NCBI GenBank assembly: GCA_036897095.1 | Contig: JAYMSP010000070.1 | Coordinates: 28,971 to 92,970 of the forward strand | From: Plantago elongata | Lineage: Eukaryota; Streptophyta; Magnoliopsida; Lamiales; Plantaginaceae | Length of the DNA stretch: 64,000 nt | Reading direction: 5' to 3' | Shown: positions 50,267 to 60,337 of the stretch, piece by piece | How the letters are laid out: each line of letters starts with the position of its first letter | How positions within the stretch are numbered: position 1 is the stretch's first letter | Position numbers and translations under genes: made by a program | Notes under the pieces: model-generated | Told to the model about the DNA's origin: nothing | The model's input: the letters and a program-made list of their open reading frames with translations, nothing else | Databases searched by the model: none

Positions 50267-50516
50267 TATACTTCTTCCATCCCTATTTGAAAGTCCCACG
50301 GAACCGAACACAAATTTTAAGAAAAAAGTAATAAAGTCGGAAATAATGTAATAAATTATGAATGTGATTGGATAAAGTAGGATAAATAGTAAATAAAGTA
50401 TGAGAGATAATATAAAGTAGAAGATAATTTTTTTTTTATTTAAGGAAGCGGAATTTCCAAACTAGGACAGCTCAAAATGAAAAACGGGACTTTCAAGTCG
50501 GAACGGAGGGAGTATA
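50267..50516. mobile_element. Stowaway-like MITE
   Basis: About 250 bp. The left end TATACTTCTTCCATCCCTAT and complement of the right end TATACTCCCTCCGTTCCGAC both run into TTTGAAAGTCCC / CTTGAAAGTCCC. This makes a 31-bp terminal inverted repeat with several mismatches, TATA on both flanks and an AT-rich core. The best-preserved MITE in the window. Confidence 0.85.
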
Positions 50517-51889
50517 CACTAACAATACCTCACTGCATTGATTTAGATGACTCTTGCAAGAAGTTAAGATTTTGAGTTACGGGAAGAGTTCAGTTGATGT
50601 GGTGTATCCTAGGAAGTGCCCATAAGGAGGTTAAGCCTGTATGTATAAAGCTTTCATGATACAATTAGTTGGTTGTAAGAAAGCAAACATTATAAAACTG
50701 CTTTATGTTATGATAATTACCTACATAAGCTGATAATTTATGGTGAACCTGGTGAATGAAAATGAATTAGCCAACACGGGCATCACGATTACATGGAAGA
50801 TCTTGAAACTTTTGACGAGCTATGCATTAGAATCTGGTGTGTCAACAGCAGCAATAGAGGAATCCTCTTTACTTGTGTCACAATTTACATACACAGCCCA
50901 AGCATAAAGAGAAGTAGCCTTTACTTCTAGTTCTTGGTAATCTAGCTACTCGAACGGCTAATTCATTTTGTGGTTGGCATTATTGGTAGAGATTAGATAG
51001 GCTACCAAGGTTTAATCTTGACACCGACCCTGCTTGTGACTTAATGACTTAAAGACAAGCACAATGATACCGATCACAGTCCTATTACTCACCACAAATG
51101 TAGCTGGTTTGGACTTCAGATTAACTAGCTTATCTGTAAAGATACTAAAGGCAAAGGTTGCTGAATATAGTTGTGAATCCTGTGACGGTTATTTTTAAAT
51201 TAATAGTAATATACCCAGAAGGAGCGCAATGCTAGGATCTTTATAAGACAAATCATGTGATCCCAGAACCTTAATTAGATCAATCATTGCTGTTCTGCGG
51301 TGTATGCAATGCAGTAAACTTGTTCTCTCTTGCCAGACCACCACTAGCTATCAGATCTTGTAACATGGTTTAAACTATGAGCTAAGATAAGTGCTTGTTG
51401 TCTTCTGCTTGTTTCTTCCTGTAATTGTGTTCTTTGCACGTTTTTACAGCCCACTCCACAATCATCTAATCATTTAAATAACCACTGTTAAAAAAAGAAC
51501 GTTAAATCAAAGTCTAACATGTTTGCGTTATACATAGATCATTCGTTTTGTTTATACAATCGTAATCGGTGTTAACAATCAATAAAGCAAATGTTGGTCT
51601 CGAGTTAACAGAGACCATACAAAGAAGATAATGGTAGTAATTAAGGAATGAACAACATCTGGAGTAGAATTGAGCATCAAATGCAATTGAGTTGAATTAA
51701 TATATACAATCATCATCAGCATCATCATGATCATCAGCAACAACAATTATGTCAATAAGACGACCTAAAACGAAAGGGGAAAACAATTGGGAAATTGCCA
51801 AGATTTTGAAAAATACAACTTGTGCATAATTTCAACCTGCTGCAAGTAACACGAAATCATCGACGACCAAATCCTAAATTAGAGAAATT
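50517..51889. other. Intergenic, nothing recognised
   Basis: No supported gene. The last ~200 bases, with CATCATCAGCATCATCATGA at about 51,711, are probably 3' UTR of the minus-strand ERF gene. Confidence 0.45.
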
Positions 51890-52456
51890 TCAAATCGACA
51901 ATCCAACCTCTGCGGCACAGATGCTAAGATCATCAAGCTTGCTAAACTCACCCATCAGGAACCTATTCTTGTCAACCTGAACTCCATTAAAAAACCCGAA
52001 CTTCGAATCCTCTTCCGTTTCCGATTCCTCCTTAATACTCTTCCCCTCAGCATCGGAGTAGGAGGACTCGAGCACCGAAGTCGGCGAGCCAGCACAGAGA
52101 AGCCAATCGATTGCCTTCTGCTTGGCCTCGATCTCGTATTTCCTCGAATTGTAAGCCTGAGAGGCTTCCTCGGCGGTGTTGAAGGTGCCGAGCCAAACCC
52201 TCTTCTTGAGAAAAGGGTCGCGAATTTCAGCGCAGAATTTGCCCCACTTGCGCTGACGAACGCCCAAGAAGCCCTTCTTTTTGGAGGAGGGGTTGGAGGA
52301 TGAGCGGAAATGGAGGACGATTTCGTGGACCTTACGCTTGTTGGATCTCTTGGTGGTGGGAATGGAGTCGTCTTCTTCGTCAGACGAGGAATCGGTGGCT
52401 TCTGGATCAGAGTAGGAGATTTTGATTTTCTTGGAATTTGGGGTCGGATTTTCCAT
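51890..52456 (-). CDS. CRF-type AP2/ERF transcription factor, one domain
   Basis: Intronless, 188 aa. An N-terminal motif ([20 protein letters not shown], ~9-28) matches the CRF domain of ERF group VI. A single AP2/ERF domain at ~62-117 keeps [17 protein letters not shown] and [16 protein letters not shown], so the Trp-Gly pair and most DNA-contact residues of the sheet are present. The usual RPWGKW reads RKWGKF. The C-terminus carries KFGFFNGVQ .. [14 protein letters not shown], shared with the three-domain gene at 59-60.3 kb. CRF proteins are cytokinin- and stress-linked nuclear activators binding GCC-box-like DNA; a role here is inferred from family. ATG 52456 is used because the frame upstream starts with TTG. 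Confidence 0.9.
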   Translation of the reverse strand: MENPTPNSKKIKISYSDPEATDSSSDEEDDSIPTTKRSNKRKVHEIVLHFRSSSNPSSKKKGFLGVRQRKWGKFCAEIRDPFLKKRVWLGTFNTAEEASQAYNSRKYEIEAKQKAIDWLLCAGSPTSVLESSYSDAEGKSIKEESETEEDSKFGFFNGVQVDKNRFLMGEFSKLDDLSICAAEVGLSI

Positions 52457-55450
52457 CAATTGAATTGAACGATCGATTTTGTGTGTTGGAGAAGAATTGA
52501 ATTGTGGAGAAGAGGAATTTGGGAATTTTGCGTCAGATATAGGCTTTGCGGTGGACGGATAACTTACAATTTATAGCACATACGTATACAACTGTAATTA
52601 CAAATTAGTAAGAGGAGAAACAAACAAACAAACAAGAAAACGAGACTTTTTTTTTTTCCCCAATACTTAGACTAGATAGATATGGCACATTATGTCGATA
52701 CTGGATTTTTCTAGAACTCATGGAATTAAACTCTTTAATATACTTTTATCCCTCCATATATGGGTTGGGTCCGATTTATTATGATGTTGTCACCTTATTT
52801 TCTTAATAATACTCTTACAATTATAATATAATTTAGTTTCTTCAAATAGTTTTCTAAATAAGACAACTGGTATATTTTCATATTCTAAATTTTTTCAATG
52901 TTAATATTTAAAAGTATTCATTTACATCATACTTACCAATTATGTTTCAAAATAGATACTTACCAATGATGTTTCAAAATAGATATTTTAAGTAATAATT
53001 CTACTGTTTATAGGACTTATCATATCATTAGAAATGGGAAGCTGAAAATATAAAGGAGCGTGTGACTAAAAATAGTTAAGATGTTGTATGTGTTATATTT
53101 AATTTCGCTAAATTTTTTTAATGATTATGAAGTTTTGAGTTAGATTTTAATTTGGGAGGAAGATCAAAAATGAAAATGGAAGTAATATTTGTGGGTACAG
53201 GAGATTTGGAATCGTGCACGTTGCTAGGAGAAATGACAGAGAATATGCGGTTGGCATATATTTAGATGTTGCTCTAATTTTGAGAAACAAATTATTAATT
53301 AATTAATGGAAAAAGAGTTACTTGATGGAGCCCTAAATGGCTAGAGAGTTGGACCATATGATTTTGATGGGTTGAGCAACTATGGGCCGGTAGACTTGAG
53401 AGCGGAAACCACTAGGTCCATAATGTGGTTCACGTCACAACTGGAATTATAATTGGCATGGTAGGTAGATTTTCGGTCAATTTTGATACTTTGCCAAACC
53501 GTATGTTGCCATTCAAATTGGATGTACTTATTTGTAGTATGTATTCAATGTATTTCATCTACATGTCTAATAAGTCTTTCATAGGAAAAAAGATGCTTAG
53601 TACTACTCTATGGTCTTATTAAGGTATCAATTATGACAAATTTAGATTTTGGGTCAATTTTGATACAAAGTTAAACCGAATGCATCTACATGTCTAAGTC
53701 GACTCACGGTATGTTGTCTCATTGAAAAGAGGAGATGATGTTGTATCACCACTCATATTAGAGTACCGATTATGATTGACATATCCAGATTATTTATGCA
53801 TTTCCGAATTAATAATCCAAACGGTTAATTATATACTCTTGACACGAATGCATTTTGATGAGACATGCGGAACCACCAAACCGTATTACCAATACCTTTT
53901 ATTTATGGTATAATATAAATCTATCATTTTCTTGAGGGAAAAGAAACTATAGTTGGAGTATGATTATATCAAATGATTAACATTTGTGTTAAATGTGGAA
54001 ATGGGAACGCATTGAAGGGGGAATATATTTTCATGGTAGATGGATGGTAACCTCATAGTTATAGGATAATATAACAAACTGAGATATGGGTCGTGGAATG
54101 GGATCATTAGGATAGAAGGACCATTCTTTTCCTAAAAATGTAACGTGTTTAGTTTGCTCAAATGTCCCTCTTTTAAATAATGATTTTTAACTACTATAGT
54201 ATATTAATTATTGTGAATGTAGTTGAAAATGATATTGTTTATGACATAAATTATACACGATGTTACACCAAATTGGAGTGCATGTGATATTAAAATTATG
54301 ATAAACTCAAAGGTAGACATCCTATTAACTCTTTTAGATATATTTAAAACTTTTAATTCTATTGTTACTCTGATTTCTTTATATCTTTCTATTATATTGT
54401 CATTTGTCACACGGAAGAATTACCCATTTTGGTTTCTTGGAGGAGAGTTCTTATATCAGTTTAAGAAATTTAACACAATACAATCATACGAATGTGATGG
54501 ACGAGTTCCAAACCTTGCAAATGATTTGGCCTAACTTAATTTCAACACTGAACATAAAATATATTAAAGTATTAAAGGAAAAAATACGAGGTACTCTATT
54601 AATTAATCTAAATTTTATGGAACATTTAATCATTTATGAATTGGTTGTAGCATACTAGCATTAATACTTTTATTTACAAATTCTTTTATTTAATTTAACA
54701 TATATAAAAATGTTTATTTAATTACTCTGACTGCCATTTACTTTTCAGATCAGATACGATTTCACTCATAATCCCCATTACCTTGGAACCTGGAGAAATT
54801 AGAATTTTAATTTGGGCCTTGTAATAAGTTTTGAGCCGCATAGTTGAGCCTGGAAATTATGGGCCTCCGAATAGGGCTTGGTAGTTGTTACGTATGTGAT
54901 CAGAAGTACAGAAATGAGCTCATCGTGGAGTTTTTATATACACGAAGAAGAAAATCATCATTTCCGTTTCCCCCATTATTGTGAGACTTTGGAATTTAGA
55001 CACCCAAATAATCACGCACAAATTTGTAATGAATCGTCACATATGCTCATAATCACGCACATATTTGTTTAATGTCAAATTGTGCTAGCAACCCAAATCA
55101 CTAGCTACATAGTACACTTCATGTCATCAAAAAATATCCAAGGGCGGGCGGATCTGGAAAAAAGAATTCGGGTGGGCTAATATTACAGGTGAAGCCAAAT
55201 TTGTAAACTTGAGTATATGTAAACAATATGTACTGCCACTACAAAACAGAGAAATAAACTGTAACATGAATAAATACATACATAACATTCGTTCGAATTT
55301 GGGGCAAACAAATAATAGGTGGTACATACCGATATTGAGTGTTTCATCTCTTGAACATGAGCAATAAAATACATCAAAATAAGTTAACTCATTGAAGAAT
55401 TAAAATTCAACTTCAACCAGTTTAACCTTTTCAAGTTATCCAATTGCCAT
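52457..55450. other. Intergenic, no gene recognised
   Basis: Promoter of the ERF gene at its left end, then about 2.9 kb of AT-rich DNA. Frames of 60-84 codons at 53.4, 54.3 and 54.9 kb lack recognisable domains. Confidence 0.5.
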
Positions 55451-55772
55451 CTAAGTTGTCATATTGGATGGTTTAAGTGGTTGGTCCTTGTCTATCGCCT
55501 TCTCACGGTGTTGGCTACTATTGATAGCTGTTGTCCACCCCTTTCTCTTCATATGCTTCATTCTCTTCCACGACACCTTCAACTTCCACTCCATAATCTC
55601 ATTCCCGCGGTTCAAGTATGCACCTATCAGAGGAATCTTGTTCAGTGTCGAAAGTTCCCAACCACTCACTCTTTTTTATTATGGCGTTCAATATCTCTGT
55701 CCACCATTTGTCATATTGAGGTCTAAAACGAGCACCTGAATATTTGTTTAACAAGAAAGGGCTTGTCGCCAT
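55451..55772 (-). pseudogene. AP2/ERF pseudogene, array copy 1
   Basis: Begins ATG GCG ACA AGC (55772) and reads KYSGARFRPQYDKWWTEILN .. KKSEWLGTFDTE. A one-base gain then shifts the frame to IGAYLNRGNEIMEWKLKVSW, which ends at a stop at 55451. The order YxGxRFRP..KW..EI..WLGTFdT..AY is an AP2/ERF domain. The block NEIMEWKLKVSW corresponds to [12 protein letters not shown] of the intact ERF at 52 kb. No CRF motif precedes it. Confidence 0.75.
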
Positions 55773-56215
55773 GATAAAGGAAATGGAGGAAGAAATGAAA
55801 ATGGAATGTGAGTAAGTTTGCTTTCTAGTGGTGGAAATAATGTGAGATAAAAAGGAATTTGTAGCAGTCTAGCTACTCAATGTTAGAGTTTAATAAAAAA
55901 AAAAAAACATGTTTTCTATTGCAATCCACAATCCAATTTTAATTTAATGAGTATTAAGCGCAATTTCTATTACAATATGGTAACTTTTGTTACGTATAAT
56001 GTGTCCTACTTCAAGTTTTCAATACATATATATTTTTATTATGACAAATACAACTTCTGGTGAGTACTCAGCGCAATGTTTTATTGAAGAATCAAAACTT
56101 ATTTACAATACAACTTTTAGTGAGTAATGAGCGCAAGTTTTAGCGCAATTTGATCTTGTACAATAGAGTAACTTCTTGTTGTGCATAATTTGTACTACTA
56201 CTTCAGCAATTAATA

Positions 56216-56421
56216 TTAATTCTTTCTCTCCCACGACACCTTCATCTTCAACTCCATAATCTCATTTCGCCGGTTCAAGTATGCATCCAATTACGCCTTT
56301 TGTGCAGTTTCGAAGCTCCCCAACCACTATATCTTGTGTGTTATCACGTTCCATACCTCTGCACATCATGTGTTATACTGAGGTCTAGATATTTGTTTTC
56401 CAGGGGAGTGTTTGTCGCCAT
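56216..56421 (-). pseudogene. AP2/ERF pseudogene, array copy 2
   Basis: ATG at 56421 (ATG GCG ACA AAC ACT). A 13-bp deletion removes the PGARF-coding part, shifting the frame and giving a stop soon after. Further on it carries the three-base TAA insertion, also seen in copy 4, just before TTG GAT GCA. A TATAAAA lies 90-96 bp upstream (56511-56517, minus strand). Confidence 0.75.
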
Positions 56422-56781
56422 GAGTAATGAAATGGAGGAAGAATGAAAATGCAAATTGGAGCAAAGTTGCTTTTTGATATGGAGGAAATAATGTGGCAGG
56501 AAAATGGGGTTTTTATAGTAGCATAGTAAACCTTAGCTACTCAATGTTAGATGAGTGCAATTAAAAACAATAAAGATTTTAAGAAATTTTTAGATTACAA
56601 TTAGGCATCTGAACCACCATATATTATCAAAAGACCTCCCCCCCAAGTCAATGTGATAGATGGAGTGTATAACACAATCTAACTTCTAGTGAGTATTGAG
56701 CGCAATTTTTCGCCCAATTTGATCTTGTATAATATAGTAACTTCTTGTTGCGTATAATTTGTACTACTTCAAGAATCAATA

Positions 56782-56996
56782 CTAATTCTTTCTCCCCGAC
56801 GACACCTTCATCTTCAACTCCATAATCTCATTTTGTTGGTTCAAGTATGCATCCAACGCCTCATGTGCAGTTTCGAAGCTACCCAGCCACTCTCTTGTGT
56901 GTTATCGTGTTCCATACCTCTGCACACCATTTGTTATACTGAGGTCTAAAGCGAGTACCTGGATATTTATTTTTTGAAGGGAGTGCTTGTCTCCAT
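56782..56996 (-). pseudogene. AP2/ERF pseudogene, array copy 3
   Basis: ATG at 56996 (ATG GAG ACA AGC). In the domain frame it reads KYPGTRFRPQYNKWCAEVWN, then a two-base deletion relative to copy 4 breaks the frame at the WLG block. The second half is intact: SFETAHEALDAYLNQQNEIM, ELKMKVSSGRKN, stop. It lacks the TAA insertion. Early codons around the start are also out of phase with the domain. Confidence 0.75.
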
Positions 56997-57357
56997 GAAT
57001 AATAAAATGGAGGAAGAATGAAATGCATAATGGAGCAACGTTTCTTTCTGATATGGAGGGAATAATGTGGTAGGATAAAGGGGTTTTTTTAGTAGTATAG
57101 TAAACCCTAGCTACTCAATGTTAGATTAGTGTAATGAAAAGCAATAAAGTTTCAAGAGAATTTTTTGTTATATTATAACAAATAGGCATCTGAACCAACA
57201 CATATTATCAAGATGCCTCTCCCCTCAAGTCAATGTGATAGATGGAGTGTACAACACTATATAACTTCTAGTGAGTACTGAGCGCAATTTTTAGTGCAAT
57301 TTGATCTTGTACAATGTAGTAACTTCTTGTTGTGCATGATTTGTACTACTTCAGGAA

Positions 57358-57580
57358 CTAATACAAATTCTTTCTCTCCCACGACACCTTCATCTTCAAC
57401 TCCATAATCGCATTTCGCCGGTTCAAGTATGCATCCAATTACGCCTCCTGTGCAGTTTCGAAGCTCCCCAACCACTCTCTCTTGTGTGTTATCGCGTTCC
57501 ATACCTCTGCACACCATGTGTTATACTGAGGTCTAAAGCGAGCACCTGGATATTTGGGTTCATAGGGAGTGCTTGTCGCT
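57358..57580 (-). pseudogene. AP2/ERF pseudogene, array copy 4
   Basis: The most complete domain: KYPGARFRPQYNTWCAEVWN, AITHKREWLGSFETAQEA, then an in-frame TAA, then LDAYLNRRNAIMELKMKVSW and a stop. The position of the start codon reads CCA and adjoins a repeat, so the 5' part and promoter were probably cut off there. Confidence 0.78.
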
Positions 57581-58015
57581 GGTAGCTGAAAAGGTAGCTA
57601 GCAGCTTGTCAAATTGCTTTATTTTCAACAAACTAACTTGATTAGCTTTTCAAACCAACTAGTTTTTTTAGCTAGCTTGTTTAAAAAGTTGTGCGTTCAC
57701 GTAACGAACTTTTTATTTTAAAAAAAATTCATGAAGCTAAAAAGATAGTGGTTTACATGGTCATAGGTTGTGTTTAGCAAAACTAGTTGAAAATGTAGTT
57801 GGTAGCCGGAAAGCTAGCTGTTAGCTGAAAATGTGTATGGTAGCTTGTCAGGTAGCTTTATTTTTCAAAAAGCTAACTTGATTAGTTTCTCAAACCAACT
57901 AACTTTTTAACTAGCTTGTTTAAAAAGTTGTGCATTCATGTAACGAGTTTTTTATCAAAACAAAATTCATGTAGCTGAAAAGCTAACTGAAAACCTAGTG
58001 GTAAACATGGCCATG
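57581..58015. repeat. Two head-to-tail copies of a hAT-like MITE
   Basis: A ~245-bp unit occurs twice (57,581-57,770 truncated on the left; 57,771-58,015). Shared text includes TTTCAAACCAACTA, TAGCTTGTTTAAAAAGTTGT and GCGTTCACGTAACGA. Ends such as TTGTGTTTAGCAAAACTAG and the complement of CTAGTGGTAAACATGGCCA pair as weak inverted repeats, as in hAT-type short elements. The left copy is fused to AP2 copy 4. Confidence 0.6.
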
Positions 58016-58630
58016 GTATATTTTATTATGAAATTATAAGGTACCAAAATCGAACGTCACAAAATAAGGTACCTTTTTCGGTGATGACATAACTTAAGGT
58101 ACATTTTTTGAATTTTTCCCTGTCAAAATTAACAGTTCCATTAATTAAGTATTTAAATTGGGCAAATAAAAAATATAAAATACTAATATTAAATAGTTAT
58201 AAAATAAAATACATTTTTCGATAATGACACAATTTAAAGTATCTCTTTTGAATTATTATTATGTTAAATGAAAAGTACTGATATTTAACAAATCTTATAA
58301 TTTTATGATAATCACTGGATTGTTTTCTAAATTCTTCGATAACGTACTTTATTTACGTAAAAAATGTTGATAACTAAATTTAAAAGAAACGTTTTCCCGT
58401 AAATGTAGTATAGTAGTTATGAAGATGTTACACTAGTCACTAGTGACTGTTTGATGATATATATATGCAGCGCAAAAGGTAAGTGCAGGGATGTCTATGT
58501 TAGGGGATCAAAATTGCTATAGAAGCTAGAACTCTCGTTCTATTTCTCCTTCACTCTATTGAAGTTGCTAGCATGTGTTACACAATCATTGTAACTCCAA
58601 TTTTGTAATCCATGATACATGATTAACTTG
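58016..58630. other. Intergenic, nothing recognised
   Basis: AT-rich; a short partial repeat (TAAGGTACCTTTTTCGGTGA / AAAGTATCTCTTTTGAATTA) is visible at 58.06-58.25 kb. Confidence 0.45.
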
Positions 58631-58722
58631 TTATGTAGCGCAGCTCTGTTGATAATACGTTTCACTTTCAATTAATAGTTTAAATGTTCGAGTCACCTTT
58701 TAGTTGTTTTTAAAAAAAAAAA
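58631..58722 (+). mobile_element. tRNA-derived SINE, copy D
   Basis: About 92 bp: GTAGCGCAGCTCTGTTGATA, ACGTTTCACTTTCAATTAAT, B box ATGTTCGAGTC, tail TTTTAGTTGTTTTT and A12. Flanked by ATTAACT (58622-58628 and 58723-58729). More diverged than copy C. Confidence 0.8.
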
Positions 58723-58940
58723 ATTAACTGGATTGCAAGTAATTTAATATGGATTATAAAGATTTTTCATTAGAATCAAAACGAAAGAGTTGAAGTAAAA
58801 TAAAAGGAGATGAGTTTGGTTGACGTAGGAAATAGAACGATTCTCATAAACCACTGAATTTTATTTCTTAACCGTAAACGAATTGTCATACATACTATGA
58901 AGTATGAACCCAAGAAATCATAAAACTAACAGATCCTAAT

Positions 58941-60287
58941 TCAGAATGTTTCCTCGTCGCAAATTCTGAGATCATCAATTTTGGCAAACTCACCAACCAT
59001 AAGCATGTTCTCGTCAAAGGCCTGGACACCATTTATATACCCAAACCCCGTATCTTCTTCGACTTCTTTGTTGTCCGAAACAGGAACCTTATTATCCTCC
59101 TCATGCTTGGATTCATTCTTTTCCTTTTCCTTGGACGATGTATTGTCGTATCCTTCCCATTCGAACCCCGGTGTCGGTGCCCTATGTATTTCGTGCCACT
59201 TCTTCGAGTACGCCTTACCTGCCTCCTCTGGGGTATCGAATGTTCCCAACTGGACCTTTTTTTTCGACCTAGGCTCTGTGATTACTGCGTAGTATCTTCC
59301 CCCGTTCTTCCGTCGTACACCCATGTATTTGTACTTATTTCTGGGCGATTTGATCAATTGCTCTGCCAATGTACTCTTTTCAACTTTTTTCATGTTCGAA
59401 ACATCAACCTTATTATGTTCATCTACTTCAGATTCATTCTTTTCTTCTTCTTCCTTGGAGAATGCATCATGCGATGAATTAACATTCTCATCTACTTCTT
59501 TTCCAGACAAAGTTTTGTCGCATCTAACCCAATCGAACCCTTGTTTCCCCTCTATTTCATGCCTCTTGTTGGCGTACGCCTCAGCTGCCTCCTCTGGAGT
59601 ATGAAACCCTCCGAAGTGAACGTGTTTCTTTGAGACATGGTCCCTTATCACTATGAAGAAGTTACCATCCGTCTTCTTCCGTACACCCAAGTAGTTGTAC
59701 TTATTTCTGGTCGATCTAATCAATGGTACTCTCACTCGACTCCTTTCTACTTCTTCCACATCCGATACATGATCAGCCTGATTATCCTCCTCCATTGCGA
59801 ATCCGTCAAGGGTCGAATTAACAGATTCACCATCTGAACCAATCGAAACGTTCTCCTTCTCCGGTGAAGCCATGTCATAACTACCCCAATTGAATCCCTT
59901 TCGTGCCTCAAACTCATAATACTTCTCGGTATAAGCCTTAGCTGCCTCCTCAGGAGTATCGAAATAACCAATTCGAAGTTTTCTTTTCATCACAGGGTCA
60001 ATGATCCTTGCAAAGAACCTTTCGCGATCCTTTACCTTCTGTACACCCATGTAATTGTACTTGTTTCTGGACGATTTGATCAACAATAATTCCATCGTAT
60101 TGTGATGTTCCAGAACTTTGTTCTTGACAATGGTTTCACAGACGAATACTTTGCTCTTCGGTCTCTTGTAGGATTGTTCTTCGTCTGAGGATGAATATGT
60201 GGCGTCAGGATCAGAGCAGAAAAACTTAACCTTCTTGAATTTTGATTTTGAATATGTGCCATATGTTTGGACTTTGGAGAATACCAA
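58941..60287 (-). CDS. Three-AP2-domain CRF-like protein
   Basis: One open exon of 448 codons. A CRF-type motif (KKVKFFCSDPDATYSSSDEE, ~18-37) is followed by three AP2-like domains at ~77-132, ~197-251 and ~318-375, about 120 residues apart. Each is introduced by (L/P)LI(K/R)S..RNKY.Y(M/L)GV and closed by GF(N/D/E)W. Each keeps G(Y/G/T)F(D/H)TPEEA..AY but has lost the Trp-Gly of the RPWGKW block (DRERFF, DGNFF, GGRYY). Acidic linkers separate them. The C-terminus (GFGYINGVQ .. LMVGEFAKIDDLRIC) repeats that of the one-domain ERF at 52 kb. The frame opens with TTG and no in-frame ATG precedes the CRF motif; the first in-frame Met is residue 65 (60095). DNA binding is doubtful; dimerisation or decoy roles are guesses. 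Confidence 0.8.
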   Translation of the reverse strand: MVFSKVQTYGTYSKSKFKKVKFFCSDPDATYSSSDEEQSYKRPKSKVFVCETIVKNKVLEHHNTMELLLIKSSRNKYNYMGVQKVKDRERFFARIIDPVMKRKLRIGYFDTPEEAAKAYTEKYYEFEARKGFNWGSYDMASPEKENVSIGSDGESVNSTLDGFAMEEDNQADHVSDVEEVERSRVRVPLIRSTRNKYNYLGVRKKTDGNFFIVIRDHVSKKHVHFGGFHTPEEAAEAYANKRHEIEGKQGFDWVRCDKTLSGKEVDENVNSSHDAFSKEEEEKNESEVDEHNKVDVSNMKKVEKSTLAEQLIKSPRNKYKYMGVRRKNGGRYYAVITEPRSKKKVQLGTFDTPEEAGKAYSKKWHEIHRAPTPGFEWEGYDNTSSKEKEKNESKHEEDNKVPVSDNKEVEEDTGFGYINGVQAFDENMLMVGEFAKIDDLRICDEETF

Positions 60288-60312
60288 AGTGAAAATTACA
60301 TTGTCTTTGTGG

Positions 60313-60322
60313 TATTATATAG
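60313..60322 (-). promoter_or_regulatory. TATA box of the three-AP2 gene
   Basis: TATATAATA on the minus strand, predicting transcription start near 60,285. The first AUG of such an RNA (near 60,262) is out of frame with the AP2 domains. Confidence 0.55.
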
Positions 60323-60337
60323 GGACCTAAAAGATAC

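Noticed and set aside
60080-60262. 60-codon frame from the first AUG of the three-AP2 transcript
   Set aside because: Out of phase with all three domains and without its own similarity; mentioned only as evidence for the missing start.
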